64,000 bases of DNA from Balaenoptera acutorostrata (Eukaryota; Chordata; Mammalia; Artiodactyla; Balaenopteridae). The position numbers and the translations under genes are program-made. The stretch covers positions 62,001 to 126,000 of the forward strand of contig NW_026645886.1 of NCBI RefSeq assembly GCF_949987535.1. The letters run 5' to 3'. The notes beneath the pieces were generated by a model. It worked only from the letters and a program-made list of their open reading frames with translations, did no database searches and was not told where the DNA came from. This document shows, in pieces, positions 32,795-44,603 of the stretch; positions within the stretch are counted from its first letter, which is position 1; each line of letters opens with the position of its first letter.

Positions 32795-34756
32795 AACACT
32801 AGTGCTTAGGAAATCTATTGGAGGCAGAAGCCGTCAAGGGTAGCTTAGGGTTAGGGTTAGGGTTAGGGCTAGGGTTAGGGTACGGTTTAGGGTACGGGTT
32901 CAGGGAGGGGTTCGGGTAGGACGTAAGGTATGGGTTAGGGTTAGGGTTAGAGTTAGTGTTAGGGTTAGGGCTCGGTTTAGGGTACGGGTTAGGATTAGGG
33001 TATGCGCTAGGGTTAGGGTAGGGGTTAGGGTTAGGGTACGCGTTAGGGTGAGGGTAGTTATTATACCTATCACACTCTCTAGATACCCCTTAGCACATAA
33101 AGGAATATTATTTGGGGGTCCAGCCATGGAGACGAGTTTAGACACGAGGAGAAGATAAGGAACACACCCATTATCAAGAAATCACATTAGGATTCTCTTT
33201 TTAACGTGTTCCTTAAAACACTAGTGCTTAGGAAATCTATTGGAGGCAGAAGCCGTCAAGGGTAGCTTAGGGTTAGGGTTAGGGTTAGGGTGAGGGTTAG
33301 GATACGGCTTAGGGTACGGGTTCGGGGAGGGGTTCGAGTAGGGCGTAGGGTATGGGTTAGGGTTAGGGTTAGGGCTAGTGTTAGGGTTAGGGCTCGGTTT
33401 AGGGTACGGGTTAGGATTAGGGTATGCGTTAGGGTTAGGGTAGGGGTTAGGGTTAGGGTACGCGTTAGGGTGAGGGTAGTTATTAAACCTATCCCACTCT
33501 CTAGATACCCCTTAGCACGTAAAGGAATATTATTTGGGGGTCCAGCCATGGAGAAGAGTTTAGACACTAGGAGAAGATAAGGAACACACCCATTATCACG
33601 AAATCACATTAGGATTCTCTTTTTAACCTGTTCCTTAAAACACTAGTGCTTAGGAAATCTATTGGAGGCAGAAGCAGTCAAGGGTAGCTTAGGGTTAGTG
33701 TTAGGGTTAGGGTGAGGGCTAGGGTATGGCTTAGGGTTCGGGTTCGGGGAGGGGTTCGGGTAGGGCGTAGGGTATGGGTTAGGGTTAGGGTTAGGGCTAG
33801 TGTTAGGGTTAGGGCTCGGTTTAGGGTACGGGTTAGGATTTGGGTACGCGTTAGGGTTAGGGTAGGGTTTAGGGTTAGGGTACGCGTTAGGGTGAGGGTA
33901 GTTATTAAACCTATCCCACTCTCTAGATACCCCTTAGCACGTAAAGGAATATTATTTGGGGGTCCAGCCATGGAGAAGAGTTTAGACACGAGGAGAAGAT
34001 ATGGAACACACCCATTATCACGAAATCACATTAGGATTCTCTTTTTAACCTGTTCCTTAAAACACTAGTGCTTAGGAAATCTATTGTAGGCAGAAGCAGT
34101 CAAGGGTAGCTTAGGGTTAGGGTTAGGGTTAGGGTGAGGGTTAGGGTACGGCTTAGGGTACGGGTTCGGGGAGGGGTTCGGGTAGGGCGTAGGTTATGGG
34201 TTAGGGTTAGGGTTAGGGCTAGTGTTAGGGTTAGGGCTCGGTTTAGGGTACGGGTTAGGATTAGGGTACGCGTTAGGGATAGGGTAGGGGTTAGGGTTAG
34301 GGTACGCGTTAGGGTGAGGGTAGTTATTAAACCTATCCCACTCTCTAGATACCCCTTAGCACGTAAAGGAATATTATTTGGGGGTCCAGCCATGGAGAAG
34401 AGTTTAGACAGGAGGAGAAGATAAGGAACACACCCATTATCACGAAATCACATTAGGATTCTCTTTTTAACCTGTTCCTTAAAACACTAGTGCTTAGGAA
34501 ATCTATTGGAGGCAGAAGCAGTCAAGGGTAGCTTAGGGTTAGGGTTAGGGTTAGGGTGAGGGTTAGGGTACGGCTTAGGGTACGGGTTCGTGGAGGGGTT
34601 CGAGTAGGGCGTAGGGTATGGGTTAGGGTTAGGGTTAGGGCTAGTGTTAGGGTTAGGGCTCGGTTTAGGGTACGGGTTAGGATTAGGGTATGCGTTAGGG
34701 TTAGGGTAGGGGTTAGGGTTAGGGTACGCGTTAGGGTGAGGGTAGTTATTAAACCT
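32795..34756 (+). repeat. Diverged copy of the window's left end (offset about 32,794)
   Basis: Monomer starts are 32795, 33217, 33639, 34061 and 34483. The order of five distinctive monomers is the same as at 1-2109. Differences include GGACGTAAGGTATG near 32923, GGGTTCGGGTTCGG near 33735, TATTGTAGGCAG near 34083 and GTAGGTTATGGG near 34190. The one-base deletion of the unit at 1689 is absent here. The separation equals 78 monomers. Confidence 0.85.
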
Positions 34757-37700
34757 ATCCCACTCTCTAGATACCCCTTAGCACGTAAAGGAATATTATT
34801 TGGGGGTCCAGCCATGGAGAAGAGTTTAGACACTAGGAGAAGATAAGGAACACACCCATTATCACGAAATCACATTAGGATTCTCTTTTTAACCTGTTCC
34901 TTAAAACACTAGTGCTTAGGAAATCTATTGGAGGCAGAAGCAGTCAAGGGTAGCTTAGGGTTAGTGTTAGGGTTAGGGTGAGGGCTAGGGTATGGCTTAG
35001 GGTACGGGTTCGGGGAGAGGTTCGGGTCGGGCGTAGGGTATGGGTTAGGGTTAGGGTTAGGGCTAGTGTTAGGGTTAGGGCTCGGTTTAGGGTACGGGTT
35101 AGGATTAGCGTACGCGTTAGGGTTAGGGTAGGGGTTAGGGTTAGGGTACGCGTTAGGGTGAGGGTAGTTATTAAACCTATCCCACTCTCTAGATACCCCT
35201 TAGCACGTAAAGGAATATTATTTGGGGGTCCAGCCATGGAGAAGAGTTTAGACACGAGGAGAAGATATGGAACACACCCATTATCACGAAATCACATTAG
35301 GATTCTCTTTTTAACCTGTTCCTTAAAACACTAGTGCTTAGGAAATCTATTGGAGGCAGAAGCAGTCAAGGGTAGCTTAGGGTTAGGGTTAGGGTTAGGG
35401 TGAGGGTTAGGGTACGGCTTAGGGTACGGGTTCGAGGAGGGGTTCGGGTAGGGCGTAGGGTATGTGTTAGGGTTAGGGTTAGGGCTAGTGTTAGGGTTAG
35501 GGCTCGGTTTAGGGTACGGGTTAGGATTAGGGTACGCGTTAGGGATAGGGTAGGGGTTAGGGTTAGGGTACGCGTTAGGGTGAGGGTAGTTATTAAACCT
35601 ATCCCACTCTCTAGATACCCCTTAGCACGTAAAGGAATATTATTTGGTGGTCCAGCCATGGAGAAGAGTTTAGACACGAGGAGAAGATAAGGAACACACC
35701 CATTATCACGAAATCACATTAGGATTCTCTTTTTAACCTGTTCCTTAAAACACTAGTGCTTAGGAAATCTATTGGAGGCAGAAGCAGTCAAGGGTAGCTT
35801 AGGGATAGGGTTAGGGTTAGGGTGAGGGTTAGGGTACGGCTTAGGGTACGGGTTCGGGGAGGGGTTCGGGTAGGGCGTAGGGTATGGGTTAGGGTTAGGG
35901 TTAGGGCTAGTGTTAGGGTTAGGGCTCGGTTTAGGGTACGGGTTAGGATTAGGGTACGCATTAGGGTTAGGGTAGGGGTTAGGGTTAGGGTACGCGTTAG
36001 GGTGAGGGTAGTTATTAAACCTATCTCACTCTCTAGATACCCCTTAGCACGTAAAGGAATATTATATGGGGGTCCAGCCATGGAGAAGAGTTTAGACACG
36101 AGGAGAAGATAAGGAACACACCCATTATCACGAAATCACATTAGGATTCTCTTTTTAACCTGTTCCTTAAAACACTAGTGCTTAGGAAATCTATTGGAGG
36201 CAGAAGCCGTCAAGGGTAGCTTAGGGTTAGGGTTAGGGTTAGGGTGAGGGTTAGGGTACGGTTTAGGGTATGGGTTCAGGGAGGGGTTCGGGTAGGGCGT
36301 AGGGTATGGGTTAGGGTTAGGGTTAGAGTTAGTGTTAGGGTTAGGGCTCGGTTTAGGGTACGGGTTAGGATTAGGGTACGCGCTAGTGTTAGGGTAGGGG
36401 TTAGGGTTAGGGTACGCGTTAGGGTGAGGGTAGTTACTATACCTATCACACTCTCTAGATACCCCTTAGCACATAAAGGAATATTATTTGGGGGTCCAGC
36501 CATGGAGAAGAGTTTAGACACGAGGAGAAGATAAGGAACACACCCATTATCAAGAAATCACATTAGGATTCTCTTTTTAACCTGTTCCTTAAAACACTAG
36601 TGCTTAGGAAATCTATTGGAGGCAGAAGCCGTCAAGGGTAGCTTAGGGTTAGGGTTAGGGTTAGGGTGAGGGTTAGGGTACGGCTTAGGGTACGGGTTCG
36701 GGGAGGGGTTCGAGTAGGGCGTAGGGTATGGGTTAGGGTTAGGGTTAGGGCTAGTGTTAGGGTTAGGGCTCGGTTTAGGGTACGGGTTAGGATTAGGGTA
36801 TGCGTTAGGGTTAGGGTAGGGGTTAGGGTTAGGGTACGCGTTAGGGTGAGGGTAGTTATTAAACCTATCCCACTCTCTAGATACCCCGTAGCACGTAAAG
36901 GAATATTATTTGGGGGTCCAGCCATGGAGAAGAGTTTAGACACGAGGAGAAGATAAGGAACACACCCATTATCAAGAAATCACATTAGGATTCTCCTTTA
37001 AACCTGTTCCTTAAATCACTAGTGCTTAGGAAATCTATTGGAGGCAGAAGCCGTCAAGGGTAGCCTAGGGTTAGGGTTAGGGTTAGGGTGAGGGTTAGGG
37101 TACGGCTTAGGGTACGGGTTCGGGGAGGGGTTCGGGTAGGGCGTAGGTTATGGGTTAGGGTTAGGGTTAGGGCTAGTGTTAGGGTTAGGGCTCGGTTTAG
37201 GGTACGGGTTAGGATTAGGGTACGCGTTAGGGATAGGGTAGGGGTTAGGGTTAGGGTACGCGTTAGGGTGAGGGTAGTTATTAAACCTATCCCACTCTCT
37301 AGATACCCCTTAGCACGTAAAGGAATATTATTTGGGGGTCCAGCCATGGAGAAGAGTTGAGACACGAGGAGAAGATAAGGAACACACCCATTATCAAGAA
37401 ATCACATTAGGATTCTCTTTTTAACCTGTTCCTTAAAACACTTGTGCTTAGGAAATCTATTGGAGGCAGAAGCATTCAAGGGTAGCTTAGGGTTAGGGTT
37501 AGGGTTAGGGTACGGCTTAGGGTACGGGTTCGGGGAGGGGTTCGCGTAGGGCGTAGGGTATGGGTTAGTGTTAGGGTTAGGGTTAGTGTTAGGGTTAGGG
37601 CTCGGTTTAGGGTACGGGTTAGGATTAGGGTACGCGTTAGGGTTAGGGTAGGGGTTAGGTTTAGGTTATGCGATAGGGTGAGGTTAGTTATTAAACCTAT

Positions 37701-38249
37701 CCCACTCTCTAGATACCCCTTAGCACGTAAAGGAATATTATTTGGGGGTCCAGCCATGGAGAAGAGTTTCGACACTAGGAGAAGATAAGGAACACACCCA
37801 TTATCAAGAAATCACATTAGGATTCTCTTTTTAACCTGTTCCTTAAAACACTAGTGCTTAGGAAATATATTGGAGGCAGAAGCCGTCAAGGGTAGCTTAG
37901 GGTTAGGGTTAGGGTTAGGGTGAGGGTTAGGGTACGGCTTAGGGTACGGGTTCGGGGAGGGGTTCGGGTAGGGCGTAGGGTATGGGTTAGGGTTAGGGTT
38001 AGGGCTAGTGTTAGGGTTAGGGCTCGGTTTAGGGTACGGGTTAGGATTAGGGTATGCGTTAGGGTTAGGGTAGGGGTTAGGGTTAGGGTACGCGTTAGGG
38101 TGAGGGTAGTTATTAAACCTATCCCACTCTCTAGATACCCCTTAGCACGTAAAGGAATATTATTTGGGGGTCCAGCCATGGAGAAGAGTTTAGACACGAG
38201 GAGAAGATAAGGAACACACCCATTATCAAGAAATCACATTAGGATTCTC
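34757..38249 (+). repeat. Block C, original copy (3493 bp)
   Basis: Monomer starts inside are 34905, 35327, 35749, 36171, 36593, 37015, 37437 and 37847. Its private states are GGAGAGGTTCGGGTCGGG near 35015, GTTCGAGGAGGGG near 35431, TATTTGGTGGTCC near 35640, TTATATGGGGG near 36062, TAGTTACTATACC near 36432, ACCCCGTAGC near 36883, GAGTTGAGACACG near 37356, GCATTCAAGG near 37472 and GAAATATATTGG near 37863. All recur at plus 14,744 in 49501-52993. I noticed no substitution between the two copies. Confidence 0.92.
37437..37846 (+). repeat. 410-bp monomer, minus slots 5 and 6
   Basis: Same deletion as the unit at 29016, with which it shares GGGTTCGCGTAGG. Private GCATTCAAGG and GGTTATGCGATAGG. 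Confidence 0.9.
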
Positions 38250-41200
38250 TTTTAAACCTGTTCCTTAAATCACTAGTGCTTAGGAAATCTATTGGAGGCA
38301 GAAGCCGTCAAGGGTAGCTTAGGGTTAGGGTTGGGGTTAGGGTGAGGTTTAGGGTACGGCTTAGGGTACGGGTTCGGGGAGGGGTTCGGGTAGGGCGTAG
38401 GGTATGGGTTAAGGTTAGGGTTAGGGTTAGTGTTAGGGTTAGGGCTCAGTTTAGGGTACGGGTTAGGATTAGGGTACGCGTTAGGGTTAGTGTAGGGGTT
38501 AGGGTTAGGGTACGCTTTAGGGTGAGTGTAGTTATTAAACCTATCCCAATCTCTAGATACCCCTTAGCACGTAAAGGAATATTATTTGGGGGTCCAGCCA
38601 TGGAGAAGAGTTTAGACACTAGGAGAAGATAAGGAACACACCCATTATCACGAAATCACATTAGGATTCTCTTTTTAACCTGTTCCTTAAAACACTAGTG
38701 CTTAGGAAATCTATTGGAGGCAGAAGCAGTCAAGGGTAGCTTAGGGTTAGGGTTAGGGTTAGGGTGAGGGTTAGGGTACGGCTTAGGGTACGGGTTCGGG
38801 TAGGGGTTCGGGTAGGGCGTAGGGTATGGGTTAGGGTTAGGGTTAGGGCTAGTGTTAGGGTTAGGGCTCGCTTTAGGGTACGGGTTAGGATTAGGGTACG
38901 CGATAGGGTTAGGGTAGGGGTTAGGGTTAGGGTACGCGTTAGGGTGAGGGTAGTTATTAAACCTATCACACTCTCTAGATACCCCATAGCACATAAAGGA
39001 ATATTATTTGGGGGTCCAGCCATGGAGAAGAGTTTAGACACGAGGAGAACACAAGGAACACACCCATTATCAAGAAATCACATTAGGATTCTCTTTTTAA
39101 CCTGTTCCTTAAATCACTAGTGCTTAGGAAATCTTTTGGAGGCAGAAGCCGTCAAGGGTAGCTTAGGGTTAGGGTTAGGGTTAGGGTGAGGGTTAGGGTA
39201 CGGCTTAGGGTACGGGTTCGGGGAGGGGTTCGGGTAGGGCGTAGGGTATGGGTTAGGGTTAGGGTTAGGGCTAGTGTTAGGGTTAGGGCTCGGTTTAGGG
39301 TACGGGTTAGGATTAGGGTATGCGTTAGGGTTAGGGTAGCGGTTAGGGTTAGGGTACGCCTTAGGGTGAGGGTAGTTATTAAACCTGTCACACTCTCTAG
39401 ATACCTCTTATCACGTAAAGGAATATTATTTGGGGGTCCAGCCATGGAGAAGAGTTTAGACACTAGAAGAAGATAAGGAACACACCCATTATCACGAAAT
39501 CACATTAGGATTCTCTTTTTAACCTGTTCCTTAAAACACTAGTGCTTAGGAAATCTATTGGAGGCAGAAGCAGTCAAGGGTAGCTTAGGGTTAGGGTTAG
39601 GGTTAGGGTGAGGTGTAGGGTACGGCTTAGGGTACGGGTTCGGGGAGGGGTTCGGGTAGGGCGTAGGGTATGGGTTAGGGTTAGGGTTAGAGTTAGTGTT
39701 AGGGTTAGGGCTCGGTTTAGGGTACGGGTTAGGATTAGGGTACGCGCTAGGGTTAGGGTAGGGGTTAGGGTTAGGGTACGCGTTAGGGTGAGGGTAGTTA
39801 TTATACCTATCACACTCTCTAGATACCCCTTAGCACATAAAGGAATATTATTTGGGGGTCCAGCCATGGAGAAGAGTTTAGACACGAGGAGAAGATAAGG
39901 AACACACCCATTATCAAGAAATCACATTAGGATTCTCTTTTTAACCTGTTCCTTAAAACACTAGTGCTTAGGAAATCTATTGGAGGCAGAAGCCGTCAAG
40001 GGTAGCTTAGGGTTAGGGTTAGGGTTAGGGTGAGGGTTAGGGTACGGCTTACGATACGGGTTCGGGGAGGGGTTCGTGTAGGACGTAGGGTATGGGTTAG
40101 GGTTAGGGTTAGGGCTAGTGTTAGGGTTAGGGCTCGGTTTAGGGTACGGGTTAGGATTAGGGTATGCGTTAGGGTTAGGGTAGGGGTTAGGGTTAGGGTA
40201 CGCGTTAGGGTGAGGGTAGTTATTAAACCTATCCCACTCTCTAGATACCCCTTAGCACGTAAAGGAATATTATTTGGGGGTCCAGCCATGGAGAAGAGTT
40301 TAGACACTAGGAGAAGATAAGGAACACACCCATTATCACGAAATCACATTAGGATTCTCTTTTTAACCTGTTCCTTAAAACACTAGTGCTTAGGAAATCT
40401 ATTGGAGGCAGAAGCAGTCAAGGGTAGCTTAGGGTTAGTGTTAGGGTTAGGCTGAGGGCTAGGGTATGGCTTAGGGTACGGGTTTGGGGAGGGGTTCGTG
40501 TAGGGCGTAGGGTATGGGTTAGGGTTAGGGTTAGGGCTAGTGTTAGGGTTAGGGCTCGGTTTAGGTTACGGGTTAGGATTAGTGTACGCGTTAGGGTTAG
40601 GGTAGGGGTTAGGGTTAGGGTACGCGTTAGGGTGAGGGTAGTTATTAAACCTATCCCACTCTCTAGATACCCCTTAGCACGTAAAGTAATATTATTTGGG
40701 GGTCCAGCCATGGAGAAGAGTTTAGACACTAGGAGAAGATAAGGAACACACCCATTATCACGAAATCACATTAGGATTCTCTTTTTAACCTGTTCCTTAA
40801 AACACTAGTGCTTAGGAAATCTATTGGAGGCAGAAGCAGTCAAGGGTAGCTTAGGGTTAGTGTTAGGGTTAGGGTGAGGGCTAGGGTATGGCTTAGGGTA
40901 CGGGTTCGGGGAGGGGTTCGGGTCGGGCGTAGGGTATGGGTTAGGGTTAGGGTTAGGGCTAGTGTTAGGGTTAGGGCTCGGTTTAGGGTACGGGTTAGGA
41001 TTAGGGTACGCGTTAGGGTTAGGGTAGGGGTTAGGGTTAGGGTACGCGTTAGGGTGAGGGTAGTTATTAAACCTATCCCACTCTCTAGATACCCCTTAGC
41101 ACGTAAAGGAATATTATTTGGGGGTCCAGCCATGGAGAAGAGTTTAGACACGAGGAGAAGATATGGAACACACCCATTATCACGAAATCACATTAGGATT

Positions 41201-44200
41201 CTCTTTTTAACCTGTTCCTTAAAACACTAGTGCTTAGGAAATCTATTGGAGGCAGAAGCAGTCAAGGGTAGCTTAGGGTTAGGGTTAGGGTTAGGGTGAG
41301 GGTTAGGGTACGGCTTAGGGTACGGGTTCGAGGAGGGGTTCGGGTAGGGCGTAGGGTATGGGTTAGGGTTAGGGTTAGGGCTAGTGTTAGGGTTAGGGCT
41401 CGGTTTAGGTTACGGGTTAGGATTAGGGTACGCGTTAGGGATAGGGTAGGGGTTAGGGTTAGGGTACGCGTTAGGGTGAGGGTAGTTATTAAACCTATCC
41501 CACTCTCTAGATACCCCTTAGCACGTAAAGGAATATTATTTGGGGGTCCAGCCATGGAGAAGAGTTTAGACACGAGGAGAAGATAAGGAACACACCCATT
41601 ATCACGAAATCACATTAGGATTCTCTTTTTAACCTGTTCCTTAAAACACTAGTGCTTAGGAAATCTATTGGAGGCAGAAGCCGTCAAGGGTAGCTTAGGG
41701 TTAGGGTTAGGGTTAGGGCGAGGGTTAGGGTACGGTTTAGGGTACGGGTTCAGGGAGGGGTTCGGGTAGGGCGTAGGGTATGGGTTAGGGTTAGGGTTAG
41801 AGTTAGTGTTAGGGTTAGGGCTCGGTTTAGGGTACGGGTTAGGATTAGGGTATGCGCTAGGGTTAGGGTAGGGGTTAGGGTTAGGGTACGCGTTAGGGTG
41901 AGGGTAGTTATTATACCTATCCCACTCTCTAGATACCCCTTAGCACATAAAGGAATATTATTTGGGGGTCCAGCCATGGAGACGAGTTTAGACACCAGGA
42001 GAAGATAAGGAACACACCCATTATCAAGAAATCAAATTAGGATTCTCTTTTTAACGTGTTCCTTAAATCACTAGTGCTTAGGAAATCTATTGGAGGCAGA
42101 AGCAGTCAAGGGTAGCTTAGGGTTAGTGTTAGGGTTAGGGTGAGGGCTAGGGTATGGCTTAGGGTACGGGTTCGGGGAGGGGTTCGGGTAGGGCGTAGGG
42201 TATGGGTTAGGGTTAGGGTTAGGGCTAGTGTTAGGGTTAGGGCTCGGTTTAGGGTACGGGTTAGGATTTGGGTACGCGTTAGGGTTAGGGTAGGGTTTAG
42301 GGCTAGGGTACGCGTTAGGGTGAGGGTAGTTATTAAACCTATCCCACTCTCTAGATACCCCTTAGCACGTAAAGGAATATTATTTGGGGGTCCAGCCATG
42401 GAGAAGAGTTTAGACACGAGGAGAAGATATGGAACACACCCATTATCACGAAATCACATTAGGATTCTCTTTTTAACCTGTTCCTTAAAACACTAGTGCT
42501 TAGGAAATCTATTGGAGGCAGAAGCCGTCAAGGGTAGCTTAGGGTTAGGGTTAGGGTTAGGGTGAGGGTTAGGGTACGGTTTAGGGTATGGGTTCAGGGA
42601 GGGGTTCGGGTAGGGCGTAGGGTATGGGTTAGGGTTAGGGTTAGAGTTAGTGTTAGGGTTAGGGCTCGGTTTAGGGTACGGGTTAGGATTAGGGTACGCG
42701 CTAGGGTTAGGGTAGGGGTTAGGGTTAGGGTACGCGTTAGGGTGAGGGTAGTTATTAAACCTATCCCACTCTCTAGATACCCCTTAGCACGTAAAGGAAT
42801 ATTATGTGGGGGTCCAGCCATGGAGAAGAGTTTAGACACGAGGAGAAGATAAGGAACACACCCATTATCAAGAAATCACATTAGGATTCTCCTTTAAACC
42901 TGTTCCTTAAATCACTAGTGCTTAGGAAATCTATTGGAGGCAGAAGCCGTCAAGGGTAGCCTAGGGTTAGGGTTAGGGTTAGGGTGAGGTTTAGGGTACG
43001 GCTTAGGGTACGGGTTCGGGGAGGGATTCGGGTAGGGCGTAGGGTATGGGTTAGAGTTAGGGTTAGGGTTAGTGTTAGGGTTAGGGCTCAGTTTAGGGTA
43101 CGGGTTAGGATTAGGGTACGCGTTAGTGTTAGGGTAGGGGTTAGGGTTAGGGTACGCTTTAGGGTGAGGGTAGTCATTAAACCTATCCCACTCTCTAGAT
43201 ACCCCTTAGCACGTAAAGGAATATTATTTGGGGGTCCAGCCATGGAGAAGGCTTTAGACACTAGGAGAAGATAAGGAACACACCCATTATCAAGAAATCA
43301 CAATATGATTCTCTTTTTAAACTGTTCCTTAAAACACTAGTGGTTAGGAAATCTATTGGAGGCAGAAGCAGTCAAGGGTAGCTTAGGGTTAGGGTTAGGG
43401 TTAGGGTGAGGGTTAGGGTACGGCTTAGGGTACGGGTTCGGGGAGGGGTTCGGGTAGGGCGTAGGTTATGGGTTAGGGTTAGGGTTAGGGCTAGTGTTAG
43501 GGTTAGGGCTCGGTTTAGGGTACGGTTAGGATTAGGGTACGCGTTAGGGATAGGGTAGGGGTTAGGGTTCGGGTACGCGTTAGGGTGAGGGTAGTTATTA
43601 AACCTATCCCACTCTCTAGATACCCCTTAGCACGTAAAGGAATATTATTTGGGGGTCCAGCCATGGAGAAGAGTTTAGACAGGAGGAGAAGATAAGGAAC
43701 ACACCCATTATCACGAAATCACATTAGGATTCTCTTTTTAACCTGTTCCTTAAAACACTAGTGCTTAGGAAATCTATTGGAGGCAGAAGCAGTCAAGGGT
43801 AGCTTAGGGTTAGGGTTAGGGTTAGGGTGAGGGTTAGGGTACGGCTTAGGGTACGGGTTCGTGGAGGGGTTCGAGTAGGGCGTAGGGTATGGGTTAGGGT
43901 TAGGGTTAGGGCTAGTGTTAGGGTTAGGGCTCGGTTTAGGGTACGGGTTAGGATTAGGGTATGCGTTAGGGTTAGGGTAGGGGTTAGGGTTAGGGTACGC
44001 GTTAGGGTGAGGGTAGTTATTAAACCTATCCCACTCTCTAGATACCCCTTAGCACGTAAAGGAATATTATTTGGGGGTCCAGCCATGGAGAAGAGTTTAG
44101 ACACTAGGAGAAGATAAGGAACACACCCATTATCACGAAATCACATTAGGATTCTCTTTTTAACCTGTTCCTTAAAACACTAGTGCTTAGGAAATCTATT

Positions 44201-44584
44201 GGAGGCAGAAGCAGTCAAGGGTAGCTTAGGGTTAGTGTTAGGGTTAGGGTGAGGGCTAGGGTATGGCTTAGGGTACGGGTTCGGGGAGGGGTTCGGGTCG
44301 GGCGTAGGGTATGGGTTAGGGTTAGGGTTAGGGTTAGGGCTAGTGTTAGGGTTAGGGCTCGGTTTAGGGTACGGGTTAGGATTAGGGTACGCGTTAGGGT
44401 TAGGGTAGGGGTTAGGGTTAGGGTACGCGTTAGGGTGAGGGTAGTTATTAAACCTATCCCACTCTCTAGATACCCCTTAGCACGTAAAGGAATATTATTT
44501 GGGGGTCCAGCCATGGAGAAGAGTTTAGACACGAGGAGAAGATAAGGAACACACCCATTATCAAGAAATCACATTAGGATTCTC
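38250..44584 (+). repeat. Block X (6335 bp), present once
   Basis: Monomer starts inside are 38269, 38691, 39113, 39535, 39957, 40379, 40801, 41223, 41645, 42067, 42489, 42911, 43333, 43754 and 44176. It lies between C and B here and is missing from the second C-B copy downstream. It contains older relatives of upstream units: 39535-40379 resemble 31107-31951 at offset 8428, 40801 and 41223 resemble 34905 and 35327 at offset 5896, 41645 resembles 32795, and 43333-43754 resemble 34061-34483. These carry private changes, for example CTCGCTTTAGGG near 38869 and TCTTTTGGAGG near 39133. Confidence 0.85.
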
Positions 44585-44603
44585 CTTTAAACCTGTTCCT
44601 TAA
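44176..44603 (+). repeat. 428-bp monomer, plus one hexamer in the middle
   Basis: Four TTAGGG follow TATGGG instead of three. The extra hexamer is absent from 52591-53012, whose right part derives from this unit, so the exchange point lies to the right of it. Confidence 0.9.
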
